From Rufibacter latericius (lineage in GTDB: Bacteria; Bacteroidota; Bacteroidia; Cytophagales; Hymenobacteraceae), in assembly GCF_003721515.1 (NCBI RefSeq), contig NZ_RJJD01000021.1:62001-126000 (forward strand): a stretch of 64,000 nucleotides of DNA. The letters run 5' to 3'. The position numbers were made by a program, and so were the translations under genes. A model generated the notes under the pieces. The model worked only from the letters and a program-made list of their open reading frames with translations. It had not been told where the DNA came from and searched no databases. Of this stretch, positions 53,344 to 62,539 are shown piece by piece. Every line of letters starts with the position of its first letter. Position 1 is the first letter of the stretch.

Positions 53344-53565
53344 ATGGAAAACAAAACCCCCACTTTCTTCTCGTTCGGGCGACGCAATTACCAGATCATG
53401 TTGTTTGGGTTACTGGTGATGGCTATCGGCTTCATTCTCATGGCCCTGGACACAGAACCTTATGGATATGGCTTTTTAGGGCTCACGCTAGGGCCTATTG
53501 TATTGGTCATTGGTTTCATCATTCAATTCTTCGCCATTCTGGCGAAACCCCGCAAAAACGTTTAA
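53344..53565 (+). CDS. DUF3098 small membrane protein
   Basis: 73 residues, two membrane helices (IMLFGLLVMAIGFILMAL and LGPIVLVIGFIIQFFAIL) and the N-terminal segment FSFGRRNYQ typical of DUF3098. In Bacteroidota it commonly sits between ftsX and uppP, as here, suggesting a link to envelope or division, but no function is established. It ends exactly where uppP begins. Confidence 0.9.
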   Translation: MENKTPTFFSFGRRNYQIMLFGLLVMAIGFILMALDTEPYGYGFLGLTLGPIVLVIGFIIQFFAILAKPRKNV

Positions 53566-54408
53566 ATGAGTATCTGGCAAGCCATCATCCTGGCCATAGT
53601 GGAAGGGTTGACGGAGTTTTTACCAGTATCATCTACTGGGCACATGGTGATCGCCTCCAGCCTGATGGGCATCAGCGCCTTTGAGTTTACCAAAATGTTC
53701 ACGGTCTCTATTCAGTTCGGGGCTATTTTGTCGGTGGTGGTGCTGTATTGGAAGCGGTTTATCAATTCCTTTGATTTCTATAAAAAGCTGATGGTGGCGG
53801 TGGTTCCTGCCCTTGCCATTGGTTTCCTGCTGAAGGACCTGGTGTACTCCATGCTGGAACGCATTGAGATTGTCGCCATCAGTTTACTTCTTGGCGGTAT
53901 TCTACTGATTTTTATCGACCGTTGGTTTAAGGTAAAAGAAAACCCGGTGACCACACCCAGCTTTCAAAACGCCTTTGTGATTGGCTTGTTCCAGTGCATT
54001 GCCATGATTCCAGGGGTTTCGCGTTCGGCTTCCTCTATCATTGGTGGCCTAACTCAGAACATGACCCGTAAATCTGCGGCGGAGTTCTCTTTCTTCATGG
54101 CTGTGCCCACCATGCTGGCCGCTACCGTTTACAGCGTCATCAAAGACCTGCTGCACCTGGAAATCTCTGACGTACTCAAGTTCAACTTACCCAAAATCCA
54201 GGCGGGCTTCCAATCCATTACTGCCCAGGAATGGCAGGTACTTCTGGTGGGGAACGTAGTAGCCTTTATCGTAGCCATGGCTGCCATTAAGTTCTTTGTG
54301 GACTTTTTAACCAAATACGGCTTCAAGCTGTTTGGCTATTATCGCATTGTAGTGGGGTTGGTGATTCTGTTATTACTTTCCATGGGAGTTGATTTACAAT
54401 TGATCTGA
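53566..54408 (+). CDS. uppP: Undecaprenyl-diphosphatase UppP/BacA
   Basis: Recycles undecaprenyl pyrophosphate to the monophosphate carrier for cell-wall synthesis; the activity also gives bacitracin tolerance. 280 residues, about eight membrane segments, with the two signature regions [15 protein letters not shown] (13-27) and [13 protein letters not shown]. The ATG follows the DUF3098 stop directly, and the stop overlaps the truB start by one base (TGATG). Confidence 0.95.
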   Translation: MSIWQAIILAIVEGLTEFLPVSSTGHMVIASSLMGISAFEFTKMFTVSIQFGAILSVVVLYWKRFINSFDFYKKLMVAVVPALAIGFLLKDLVYSMLERIEIVAISLLLGGILLIFIDRWFKVKENPVTTPSFQNAFVIGLFQCIAMIPGVSRSASSIIGGLTQNMTRKSAAEFSFFMAVPTMLAATVYSVIKDLLHLEISDVLKFNLPKIQAGFQSITAQEWQVLLVGNVVAFIVAMAAIKFFVDFLTKYGFKLFGYYRIVVGLVILLLLSMGVDLQLI

Positions 54409-55118
54409 TGCAGGAAACTCCTTATGATTTTGAGGCAGGGGCCATTCTCCTGATGGACAAGCCCCTTACCTGGACCTCCTTTGATGTGGTCAAGAAAACC
54501 AAGTTCGCGCTCCGCATCAAGAAAATAGGCCATGCCGGTACCTTAGATCCTTTGGCCAGCGGACTTCTGATTCTGTGCACCGGTAAGTTCACCAAACGGA
54601 TTGAAGAGATCCAGGCCCAGGAAAAAGAATACACGGGCACGTTTGTCTTGGGTCACACAACCCCTTCTTTCGACCTGGAAACCGAGATTGACAGCACCCA
54701 ACCAACCGATCACCTCACCCCTGAGATGCTCCAAGAAGCGGCTGATTCCTTCCTGGGGGAAATTGATCAGACCCCGCCCATTTATTCAGCGGTGAAGGTG
54801 AACGGCGAAAGAGCCTACGCCCTGGCCCGCCGTGGCGAGGAGGCGGAAATCAAATCTAAGCGCATCACCATTAAACAGTTTGAGCTTACGGCTGTAGAAG
54901 GTAACCAGGTTCACTTCAAAGTAGTATGCTCCAAGGGAACCTATATCCGTAGCCTGGCCCGTGATTTCGGCCTGAAGTTGGGATGTGGGGCTTACCTTTC
55001 TAAACTGGTGCGCACCCGCATTGGGGAATACCGCCTAGAGGATGCCATGACTTTGGATCAATTACAGGAACTCCGCGAAAAACAATTGGCGCACCATGAT
55101 CGTCATCCGGGAGCTTAG
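54408..55118 (+). CDS. truB: tRNA pseudouridine(55) synthase TruB
   Basis: Makes pseudouridine at position 55 in the tRNA T-loop. 236 residues with motif II GHAGTLDPLASGLL containing the catalytic Asp (D47), TPPIYSAVKVNGERAYALAR and CSKGTYIRSLARDFG. It is the short Bacteroidota form without a PUA domain. Translationally coupled to uppP (1-bp overlap) and ribF (23-bp overlap). Confidence 0.95.
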   Translation: MQETPYDFEAGAILLMDKPLTWTSFDVVKKTKFALRIKKIGHAGTLDPLASGLLILCTGKFTKRIEEIQAQEKEYTGTFVLGHTTPSFDLETEIDSTQPTDHLTPEMLQEAADSFLGEIDQTPPIYSAVKVNGERAYALARRGEEAEIKSKRITIKQFELTAVEGNQVHFKVVCSKGTYIRSLARDFGLKLGCGAYLSKLVRTRIGEYRLEDAMTLDQLQELREKQLAHHDRHPGA

Positions 55119-56022
55119 CCAATTTCCTTCCCTTTCGCATGCCGTGGTAACTTCCGGCACGTTTGATGGAGTCCATGTGGGCCACCAGAAAATCCTTTCC
55201 AGACTCATAGAAGCGGCTCGCCAGGACCACGGCCAGAGTGTGGTGATTTCCTACTGGCCTCATCCCCGCACCGTACTGCACCCTGAAGACGATTCACTGC
55301 GCCTGCTTTCCACCATTGAAGAACGGATTGAGGCCCTCCGGGCTTTTGGGGTTGACTACCTGTTGCTTCTTCCGTTTACCAGGGAATTTGCTCAATTCTC
55401 GTCTGAAGAGTACATCCAGCAGATTTTGATCGAAGCCATCCAGACCAAAAAACTGGTGATCGGGTATGACCATCGGTTCGGGAAAAACCGTGAGGGAGGC
55501 TTTGATTACCTGCAAAAGAATTCCTCCCGCTATGGCTTTACCGTGGAAGAGATTCCGCGTCAGGACATTGACGCAGTGGGAGTGAGTTCCAGCAAAATCA
55601 GAACTGCCCTTGAACACGGCGATGTGGCAACCGCAGCCCGCTATCTGGCCAGACCTTACTCGCTCACCGGAACCGTAGTGAAAGGCAAACAACTGGGTCG
55701 TACCTTAGGCTATCCTACTGCCAACGTAGAACCCCAGGAAAAACTGAAGTTGGTACCGGCCCAGGGCATTTACGCCGTTCAGGTTAAAACTGCTTCCGGT
55801 ACCTTCAAGGGCATGCTGAGCATCGGCACCAATCCTACCGTGCAGGGCACTCGCCAAACCATTGAGGTTAATCTCTTTGATTTCTCCGGTGACCTGTACG
55901 ACCAAGAAATCACCCTTTTTTTTATCTCCTACCTCCGACCGGAACAAATGTTCGATGGGTTGGAAGCGCTTACCCAGCAACTCCACTTGGACAAGGTCGC
56001 CGCCTTACAGGTGTTAGGATAA
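55096..56022 (+). CDS. ribF: Bifunctional riboflavin kinase/FMN adenylyltransferase
   Basis: Makes FMN and then FAD from riboflavin. 308 residues. The N-terminal FAD synthetase half has the nucleotidyltransferase site GTFDGVHVGHQKIL (about 20-33) and VIGYDHRFGKNREG; SSSKIRTALEHGD follows at about 157-169. The C-terminal riboflavin kinase half has GRTLGYPTANVEP and GIYAV. The start lies within truB, as often found for this pair. Confidence 0.95.
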   Translation: MIVIRELSQFPSLSHAVVTSGTFDGVHVGHQKILSRLIEAARQDHGQSVVISYWPHPRTVLHPEDDSLRLLSTIEERIEALRAFGVDYLLLLPFTREFAQFSSEEYIQQILIEAIQTKKLVIGYDHRFGKNREGGFDYLQKNSSRYGFTVEEIPRQDIDAVGVSSSKIRTALEHGDVATAARYLARPYSLTGTVVKGKQLGRTLGYPTANVEPQEKLKLVPAQGIYAVQVKTASGTFKGMLSIGTNPTVQGTRQTIEVNLFDFSGDLYDQEITLFFISYLRPEQMFDGLEALTQQLHLDKVAALQVLG

Positions 56023-56118
56023 ATCAGGTAAATCCGTAACTTCACCTCGGGCTTTCACGAAAAAGACAGTAGGGAAGCAAGCCTGCCATTGGTTTGTCAT
56101 CTAATACAAGACTGTGCT

Positions 56119-56523
56119 ATGTTCAGAAGCATTCTGGCGGTTTTAGGCGGAATCGCCATTGGCGTATTTACCATTAGCCTGGTGGAATACATGAGCCATC
56201 AGCTCTATCCCCTGCTGGTGACCGGGAACCCGGCAAACCCCGATGTTGTGGCGGCTACTTTGAACAACGCGCCCACAGGGGCCTTGCTGATGGTTCTGCT
56301 GGGGTATGCCCTGGGTTCTTTCTTCGGGGGCATGGTAGCAGGCAGGGTGGCCCATTTCAGACGGATTCTACATGCGGTTTTAGTAGGTGGATTTTTGCTA
56401 GCTGCTGGAATTGCTAACCTATACGCCTTCTCGCACCCGCTTTGGTTTACGGTCGTCTCGCTGATCATTTATATACCTATGGCTTACTTTGGAGGCATAA
56501 TGTCGGTGCGGCGAATTCCCTAA
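56119..56523 (+). CDS. Small integral membrane protein, unknown
   Basis: 134 residues from ATG 56119 (a TTG 30 bp upstream is less likely). Four hydrophobic segments: ILAVLGGIAIGVFTISLV, LLMVLLGYALGSFFGGMVAG, AVLVGGFLLAAGIANLY and FTVVSLIIYIPMAYFGGIM. Glycine-rich (G-x3-G) helices suggest close packing. I recognise no named family and no functional neighbour. Confidence 0.75.
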   Translation: MFRSILAVLGGIAIGVFTISLVEYMSHQLYPLLVTGNPANPDVVAATLNNAPTGALLMVLLGYALGSFFGGMVAGRVAHFRRILHAVLVGGFLLAAGIANLYAFSHPLWFTVVSLIIYIPMAYFGGIMSVRRIP

Positions 56524-56531
56524 ATCTGTTC

Positions 56532-56567
56532 TATTTCAAGCCTAGCTTTAGGAAAATGGCCTAAAAA
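56532..56567. repeat. Core hairpin repeat (moderate copy)
   Basis: tatttcaagcctag ... ctttaggaaaat ... ggcctaaaaa. Partial arm pairing. Upstream of scoA. Confidence 0.45.
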
Positions 56568-56628
56568 CCCAATCCCAGTTCATTTAACCAAATTATCGAT
56601 CCATACACTCCACGTACTTTCTACTTCT

Positions 56629-57330
56629 ATGATAAACAAAGTGGTACCAGATGCTGCCTCCGCGTGTCAGGATATTCCCGATGGCGCTACCCTCATGCTG
56701 GGAGGTTTCGGCTTATGCGGGATTCCGGAAAATTCCATTCAGGAGATTTTACGCCGGGGCATCAAAGGCCTTACCTGTATTTCCAACAACGCCGGCGTAG
56801 ACGATTTTGGCATCGGGCTGCTGTTACAGCGGCGGCAGGTTAAAAAAATGATCTCCAGCTACGTGGGCGAAAACGCCGAGTTTGAACGCCAACTGCTTTC
56901 CGGCGAACTAGAGGTTGAATTGATTCCACAAGGAACGCTGGCCGAGCGCATTAGGGCAGGTGGGGCAGGCATTCCCGCGTTTTTCACCCCGGCCGGCTAC
57001 GGCACTGAAGTAGGTGAAGGAAAAGAAAGCCGCGAGTTTGACGGAAAGATGTACCTCATGGAAACCTGGCTCAAAGCCGATTTTGCTCTGGTGAAAGCCT
57101 GGAAAGGCGACACGGCCGGAAACCTCATCTTCAAAGGAACCGCCCGCAACTTCAACCCCATGATGGCCACTGCCGGCAAGATCACCATCGCCGAGGTGGA
57201 GGAACTGGTACCCGTGGGCGAACTGGATCCTAACATGATCCATACCCCCGGCATCTACGTCCAGCGCATTTTCCAGGGCAAAAACTACGAAAAACGCATT
57301 GAACAGAGAACCGTTCGGGCTTCTTCCTAA
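56629..57330 (+). CDS. scoA: 3-oxoacid CoA-transferase subunit A
   Basis: Alpha subunit of succinyl-CoA:3-ketoacid (acetoacetate) CoA transferase, 233 residues. Features: [16 protein letters not shown] (CoA-transferase family I signature, about 23-38), [16 protein letters not shown], and [12 protein letters not shown]. The B subunit follows by 23 bp. With it, the enzyme moves CoA between succinyl-CoA and acetoacetate in ketone-body use. Confidence 0.94.
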   Translation: MINKVVPDAASACQDIPDGATLMLGGFGLCGIPENSIQEILRRGIKGLTCISNNAGVDDFGIGLLLQRRQVKKMISSYVGENAEFERQLLSGELEVELIPQGTLAERIRAGGAGIPAFFTPAGYGTEVGEGKESREFDGKMYLMETWLKADFALVKAWKGDTAGNLIFKGTARNFNPMMATAGKITIAEVEELVPVGELDPNMIHTPGIYVQRIFQGKNYEKRIEQRTVRASS

Positions 57331-57353
57331 TTCACCTCACAAAAAAGAAAATA

Positions 57354-58010
57354 ATGGCTTTAGATAAACACGGCATTGCCAAGAGAATAGCGCAGGAACT
57401 GCAGGAAGGATACTATGTGAACTTAGGCATCGGGATTCCTACCCTGGTGGCCAATTACATTCCCGAGGGGATGAACGTGGTGCTTCAGAGCGAGAACGGA
57501 TTGCTGGGCATGGGACCCTTCCCCACCGAAGACGAAGTGGACCCTGACATGATCAACGCCGGGAAACAAACCGTCACCACCTTACCCGGCTCCGCCCTAT
57601 TCAGCTCCGCGGAAAGCTTTGGCATGATCCGGGGTGAGCACGTGCAGCTAACGGTGCTTGGGGCCATGGAAGTATCGGAGCGCGGCGACATTGCCAACTG
57701 GAAAATTCCGGGTAAAATGGTAAAAGGCATGGGCGGAGCGATGGACTTGGTGGCCTCTGCCAAGAACATCATCGTGGCCATGCAGCATACCTCCAAAGAC
57801 GGTCAATCCAAACTTCTGAAAAACTGCAGCCTTCCTATTACCGGCCTAAAATGCGTGAAGAAGATTGTCACCGATCTGGCGGTGCTGGAAGTTACCGTGA
57901 ATGGTTTCAAGTTGCTGGAACGGGCCCCGGGCGTAACTGTGGAGCAGATTCAAGCTGCCACCGAGGGAAAATTAACCATAGAAGGTGAAATCCCTGAAAT
58001 TAATGTGTGA
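57354..58010 (+). CDS. scoB: 3-oxoacid CoA-transferase subunit B
   Basis: Beta subunit of the same enzyme, 218 residues. The catalytic Glu that forms the glutamyl-CoA thioester is in QSENGLLGMGP (E47). Also YVNLGIGIPTLVANYIP and GAMEVSERGDIANWKIPGKMVKGMGGAMDL, whose parts are typical of the family. Complete; operon with scoA. Confidence 0.94.
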   Translation: MALDKHGIAKRIAQELQEGYYVNLGIGIPTLVANYIPEGMNVVLQSENGLLGMGPFPTEDEVDPDMINAGKQTVTTLPGSALFSSAESFGMIRGEHVQLTVLGAMEVSERGDIANWKIPGKMVKGMGGAMDLVASAKNIIVAMQHTSKDGQSKLLKNCSLPITGLKCVKKIVTDLAVLEVTVNGFKLLERAPGVTVEQIQAATEGKLTIEGEIPEINV

Positions 58011-58055
58011 CGTTTGGTGTTAAGAAAAGGCAAAAAGCCAATAATCAAGTTTGTG

Positions 58056-58097
58056 TTTTGCTTTTTAAGCCCGCTTTAGATAAAAAAAGGCAAAACC
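58056..58097. repeat. Core hairpin repeat (good copy)
   Basis: gttttgc pairs perfectly with gcaaaac; between them ttttaagcccgctttagataaaa keeps the T/A centre. Between scoB and the GNAT-nitrilase gene. Confidence 0.55.
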
Positions 58098-58245
58098 CGT
58101 ATACCTTCAACTTAACCGAGCACCTTACCAGTTGTAACCCTGTCAGATTGCTTTTCTCGCTGTTAATCCATTAGAAATAGAAGGACATCGTCTTCTAATT
58201 TCGGACCAAGAGGATGGAAAGCAATTCAGATGAATCCGAATCAAA

Positions 58246-59799
58246 ATGAGTGAAAATACCGAACATAAGTTAATCCTTCGTCAGCTTACCACCTCAGACT
58301 ACAAGGAAGTAAAACAAATCATGGAGCTGGTGTACACCACCATTGGAGGCTCCTGGACCCAGAAAGAATTCTCGTCCCTGCTCAAACGTTTCCCCGAAGG
58401 CCAGCTCTGTATTGAGGACAAAGGCCGGGTGGTGGCCGCGGCCCTCAGCATCATTGTCAATTACCCTGAGTACGGCGACAAGCACACCTACGAACAAATA
58501 ACCGGCGGAGGTAAATTCGACACCCACGACAATGATGGCGATACCCTCTACGGCGTAGACGTGTTTGTACACCCAGAATACCGCAACCTACGTCTGGGCC
58601 GTCGTCTGTACGATGCCCGGAAAGAGCTTTGCGAAAACCTTAACCTGCGGGGCATTATCCTGGGGGGCCGTATTCCTGGCTACAAAGAGCATTCAGACAA
58701 GATGACGCCCGGCAAGTACATTGAGCAGGTCCGTAACAAGGAGATCTATGATCCTATCCTTACCTTCCAGCTCAGCAACGGCTTCCACGTCCGGAAAATC
58801 ATTAGAGGGTACATGCCCCAGGACAAGGAATCAAAGGCCTATGCCTCTTTGCTGGAGTGGATCAACGTCTACTATGAGGAAAAGGAAACCCTGGTGGGTG
58901 GTACTAAGCGCGTTGTCCGGATTGGGGTAATCCAGTGGCAGATGCGCCAGATGACCTCCCTGGAGGATTTTGAGCAGCAGGTGGAGTTCTTCGTGGATAC
59001 CGTGAGTTCCTACAAAGCGGACTTAGTGATGTTCCCCGAGTTCTTCAATGCGCCCCTCATGGCCCTTTCCGATGAGAAATCGCCCTCGGCGGCCATCCGG
59101 AAACTAGCGGAATATACAGATGGTATCCGGGAGCGGCTTATTCACCTGGCGCTGTCTTACAACATCAACATCATCGCGGGCAGCATGCCGGAGTATATTG
59201 AGAACAAGCTGCACAACGTGAGCTACCTCTGCCGCCGCGACGGAACGTATGACAAACAGTACAAGCTGCACGTAACCCCCGATGAATCTCAGTATTGGGG
59301 GATGCGCGGAGGAAACAAGCTGAGCATTTTTGACACCGATTTCGGGAAAGTGGGTCTTTTGATCTGTTACGATGTGGAGTTCCCGGAACTGGCTCGGATG
59401 CTGTCTGACCAGGACATGAAAATCCTCTTCGTTCCGTACCAGACCGATACCAAAAACGCTTACCTGCGGGTACGCCATTGCGCCCAGGCCCGGGCCATTG
59501 AAAACGAGTGCTACGTGGCCATCACGGGCAGCGTAGGGAACTTGCCAAGGGTAGAGAACATGGACATCCAGTACTCCCAATCGGCGGTATTCTCGCCTTC
59601 AGACGTGGCTTTCCCCCACGATGCCATCATCGCGGAGGCTACTCCTAATACCGAGATGACCCTCATTGCCGACCTGGACCTGGACTTGCTCAAAGACCTG
59701 AACACCACCGGTAGCGTTAGAAACCTGAGAGACCGCCGTAAAGATCTGTACAACCTGAGCTGGCTGCATCAGAAAGAAGATGATTTAACCGAGATTTAA
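58246..59799 (+). CDS. GNAT acetyltransferase-nitrilase superfamily fusion
   Basis: A 517-residue two-domain protein. The N-terminal GNAT domain (about 8-215) includes GVDVFVHPEYRNLRLGRRLY, the acetyl-CoA-binding turn. The C-terminal carbon-nitrogen hydrolase domain (about 224-505) has the catalytic triad Glu in MFPEFF (E265), Lys in KQYKLHV (K340) and Cys in LLICYDVEFPE (C374). This fused form recurs in several phyla and is annotated only generally; an amidase with an acylation step on the same molecule is likely, substrate unknown. Monocistronic. Confidence 0.88.
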   Translation: MSENTEHKLILRQLTTSDYKEVKQIMELVYTTIGGSWTQKEFSSLLKRFPEGQLCIEDKGRVVAAALSIIVNYPEYGDKHTYEQITGGGKFDTHDNDGDTLYGVDVFVHPEYRNLRLGRRLYDARKELCENLNLRGIILGGRIPGYKEHSDKMTPGKYIEQVRNKEIYDPILTFQLSNGFHVRKIIRGYMPQDKESKAYASLLEWINVYYEEKETLVGGTKRVVRIGVIQWQMRQMTSLEDFEQQVEFFVDTVSSYKADLVMFPEFFNAPLMALSDEKSPSAAIRKLAEYTDGIRERLIHLALSYNINIIAGSMPEYIENKLHNVSYLCRRDGTYDKQYKLHVTPDESQYWGMRGGNKLSIFDTDFGKVGLLICYDVEFPELARMLSDQDMKILFVPYQTDTKNAYLRVRHCAQARAIENECYVAITGSVGNLPRVENMDIQYSQSAVFSPSDVAFPHDAIIAEATPNTEMTLIADLDLDLLKDLNTTGSVRNLRDRRKDLYNLSWLHQKEDDLTEI

Positions 59800-59801
59800 A
59801 T

Positions 59802-59861
59802 AAAACAGCCCTAAAACAGAAAAGCCGGTTTATACCGGCTTTTCTGTTTTAGGGCTGTTTT
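59802..59861. terminator. Bidirectional terminator, perfect 28-bp stem
   Basis: Bases 59802-59829 pair without mismatch with 59834-59861 across loop ttat. The apex aaaagccggt/accggctttt resembles the terminator at 17809-17875. Its outer part gttttagggctgtttt matches the left arm of the core repeat family, and a degenerate core continues beyond it. Between convergent genes. Confidence 0.85.
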
Positions 59862-59880
59862 GCCAAAAAAGCTTTGTTTT
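59844..59880. repeat. Core hairpin repeat overlapping the terminator (degenerate)
   Basis: ctgttttagggctg ... ttttgccaaaaaa ... gctttgtttt. The left arm forms the right half of the terminator stem; the right arm is decayed. Confidence 0.4.
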
Positions 59881-59902
59881 GCCTGTATTAAGCTACAAGG
59901 GT

Positions 59903-60814
59903 TTATAATTGGGCGAGCCTTCTTTTCCGTTGCCTTAGTTTGTACTCATACCAGAGCACCAGGATAAAAGCGCCCACAAAACCCAGAACGGCACCCAGGG
60001 CCAGGTGAATTTTCACTTTGGGACCAGTTGGATGAATCAAAGGGGCAAACCCAACCACTACCTGTATTGTCTCCATTTTACGGAGCTGAGACTCCAGATA
60101 AGCCTGCTTTTCAAAGAGTTCGGCGCTTTGCTTGTAGAGTTCGGTAGGGTCTAAAGGCTCGCCGTAAACAAATCCGTTTGCGGGTCCCCTTAGGGAAACA
60201 GCCGTCCGTTTGATGCTGTCAATGGAGGCAATGTCAATCCGAAGCTTTTCGATCATACTCCTGATCTGCTCTTTCTTTGCCTGCGTGCTTTTGGTGAAGA
60301 ACGGATTGCTGTCCAGGTAACTGACAATGGCTTTTTGAAAGGGCGGGAAGTACGTTTTGTCGTACAGTTCTACGTCTAACCGGAACGGAGCCCCGGTCAT
60401 GATACTGTCTTCGGCAACCCGGTTGTGGTCTATGTTCACGTACCGGATGCTTTTCACTTTAGACGCATCTTCCGGGCTTATTTTCAGGTCAGTGGCTACC
60501 TGGTCAACGTTGCCATCAAGGATCAGGACGGCTAATCGGTTTACCTGGTCTTCAAAAAACTCGTTTCTGATCTCGGCCGGGGCTAAAGTCAGGAAAGATT
60601 TGTAAAAAGGACGCTTTAGAAAGAAGTCTACATATCCAAGCCCAATCCCCAGCAAGGTGATTAAAAGGAAAAGGGGCCACCTCCGGAGAACCAGTAGAAA
60701 AGCACTCTTGATAAGATGAAATACCTTCTTAAGGAAAGATCCAATCTTATCAAATACCACCCTTAGGTCTATTTCATCTGCCGATCTTTCTTCCCGGGGG
60801 GATATTCTGTTCAT
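59903..60814 (-). CDS. Wzz-like chain-length/co-polymerase protein
   Basis: 303 residues with two membrane helices: LFLLITLLGIGLGYVDFF (about 52-69) and LGAVLGFVGAFILVLWYEY (about 272-290). Between them is a periplasmic helical region with a coiled-coil part (KKEQIRSMIEKLRIDIASIDS) and a proline-containing pre-TM2 segment (PLIHPTGPKVKIHLALGAVLG). This is the Wzz/PCP layout, controlling polysaccharide length or export. No cytoplasmic tyrosine kinase domain is attached. It is divergent from the flippase gene. Confidence 0.83.
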   Translation of the reverse strand: MNRISPREERSADEIDLRVVFDKIGSFLKKVFHLIKSAFLLVLRRWPLFLLITLLGIGLGYVDFFLKRPFYKSFLTLAPAEIRNEFFEDQVNRLAVLILDGNVDQVATDLKISPEDASKVKSIRYVNIDHNRVAEDSIMTGAPFRLDVELYDKTYFPPFQKAIVSYLDSNPFFTKSTQAKKEQIRSMIEKLRIDIASIDSIKRTAVSLRGPANGFVYGEPLDPTELYKQSAELFEKQAYLESQLRKMETIQVVVGFAPLIHPTGPKVKIHLALGAVLGFVGAFILVLWYEYKLRQRKRRLAQL

Positions 60815-60840
60815 GGTACCTTTTTTTGTGCTAAAGCTTC

Positions 60841-60848
60841 CAAAAATA
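60841..60848 (-). promoter_or_regulatory. -7 box of the Wzz-like gene
   Basis: Minus-strand TATTTTTG, 26 bp before the start codon. The -33 region is weak. Confidence 0.5.
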
Positions 60849-60894
60849 TAAAAACTTTATAAAATCTGGCAGAAAAGCTTTTAAGCTTAATCTC

Positions 60895-60902
60895 TATCTT
60901 TG
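60895..60902 (+). promoter_or_regulatory. -7 box of the flippase-GT4-wecB operon
   Basis: Exact TATCTTTG on the plus strand, about 120 bp before the flippase ATG and 46 bp from the divergent -7 box. It supports divergent transcription from this gap. Confidence 0.45.
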
Positions 60903-61021
60903 GTCATTTCAGGAAAGTTGAGACACTTTTGTTTCTTACCTTTTAGCCCCTGCTTCATGGATTGCCCGATCAAATAACCCGGTTTTTAACCCGTTCTTCC
61001 CTTACCACTTTCAGCTGCTTA

Positions 61022-62539
61022 ATGATATTTGATCTTAAAAGGAAACTAAGCTCCCTCCTCTTCACTAACAGCCTGCTGGGAAGGTTCAACAAAGGTGCCT
61101 TCTGGATTCTGGTAAGCACCGTTGGCTTGCAGGGCTCCAACCTGCTGGTAACCATTTTCCTAGCCCGCTTTTTTGGGCAGACGGGTTATGGTGAGATCAG
61201 TTTAACGGTGAGTACGTTTGCGTTGGTGGGCGAAATAGCAGGGCTTGGTTTCGGGCTAACCACAACCAAATACATCGCCGAATACCGGCAGAAGGAATTT
61301 AATAAAGTCAATCACATCCTGGGCTTAACCCTAGGGTTTTCCCTTTTGCTGGGTCTTGTTTTTTCCCTTATTTTGCTTTTTTGGCCCCAAATCATCACGG
61401 TACCGTTTATCAAGGCACCCGAGCTGAATACGCTTTTCAGAATTGGGGCTTTCCAGATTTTTTTCAACGCGGTGTCCGGGGTTATCCTGGGTGTTCTCTC
61501 GGGCTTGGAGGCCTTTCCCAGCATTGGAATAAGCAACCTGATCAGGGGCGGGTTGTACGTCTTTTCGGCGGTGATAGGCTCCTTTTTCTTCGGGGCACCG
61601 GGAGCGGTCATGGCTACCACCGTATCGGCGGGTGTGGGGGTCTTGGTGGCGTTTCTGTTCCTGAGGAAAAGGCTTCAGGTATTGGGGCTGGCTATCAAAT
61701 TCAAAGGCGCCCTGCAGGAGGCATCCATCCTGTCTTCCTTCGCTCTTCCGGCCCTGTTAAGCAATTTGTCGGTGATTGCGGCCGTTTGGGTTACGAACAT
61801 TCTCCTGGTGAACCAAGCCTCTGGGTTCTCGGAATTAGGTCAATTGAACGTTGCCAACCAATGGAAGAACCTGCTCATGCTCATGCCTAACATTATTGCG
61901 CAGGTCCTGCTTCCGCTCCTTTCCTCGGAACTCGCCTTAAATGAAAACAGCTCTTCCAACAAGATGCTGGGCATGTTCCAGAGTATTACCGCCCTGGTCA
62001 TTTTTCCGGTGGGAACCTTGTTTATGTTCTTTGCCGAGGGGGTGCTTTTCATCTATGGGCAGGAATTCAAGAACAGCCAGGAGGTTCTGATCGGCTCGGT
62101 TTGGAGTGTGATGGTGGCGAGCGCGGGCAGTGTGCTAGGGGCCTATGTTCAATCGACGGGTAAAATGTGGATCGGGTTTACCACCAATATCACGTATGGG
62201 GTACTTCTGGTTTTGCTTACCTACCTCTTTGCCGGAGCCTATGGAGCCAATGCCGTGGCTTTCGGGAGCGGGTTGGCTTATGTTTTCATCAACGGGTTAA
62301 GTCTTTTCTTGCTCCGGAACCACGTTTCACGCCAGTTGGTAAAACAAATCCTTTTGGCTTTGGTGCTCAGTGTTCTTCTGGTGATTTTCTGCCTTTCAGT
62401 AGACCCTGCTTACCGGTTTTTCTTCGGCCTGGTGGCCCTTGTCTTAGTGGAGCTATTCCTCTTCAAGGCCGTCATCAGTACCGAGGTGAGACAAGGTGTT
62501 TTTAGGTTGTTTTCCAAATTCGTGCTCAAAAATGGCTAA
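61022..62539 (+). CDS. Wzx-like oligosaccharide flippase
   Basis: A 505-residue multipass membrane protein from ATG 61022 (a TTG frame start at 60962 is less likely). Polysaccharide-synthesis/MVF-type pattern: FNKGAFWILVSTVGLQGSNLL, FLARFFGQTGYGEISLTVSTF, PALLSNLSVIAAVWVTNILL and VMVASAGSVLGAYVQSTGKMW. About 12-14 membrane segments. It should flip lipid-linked sugar units across the inner membrane. Its last 8 bp overlap the glycosyltransferase start. Confidence 0.88.
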   Translation: MIFDLKRKLSSLLFTNSLLGRFNKGAFWILVSTVGLQGSNLLVTIFLARFFGQTGYGEISLTVSTFALVGEIAGLGFGLTTTKYIAEYRQKEFNKVNHILGLTLGFSLLLGLVFSLILLFWPQIITVPFIKAPELNTLFRIGAFQIFFNAVSGVILGVLSGLEAFPSIGISNLIRGGLYVFSAVIGSFFFGAPGAVMATTVSAGVGVLVAFLFLRKRLQVLGLAIKFKGALQEASILSSFALPALLSNLSVIAAVWVTNILLVNQASGFSELGQLNVANQWKNLLMLMPNIIAQVLLPLLSSELALNENSSSNKMLGMFQSITALVIFPVGTLFMFFAEGVLFIYGQEFKNSQEVLIGSVWSVMVASAGSVLGAYVQSTGKMWIGFTTNITYGVLLVLLTYLFAGAYGANAVAFGSGLAYVFINGLSLFLLRNHVSRQLVKQILLALVLSVLLVIFCLSVDPAYRFFFGLVALVLVELFLFKAVISTEVRQGVFRLFSKFVLKNG

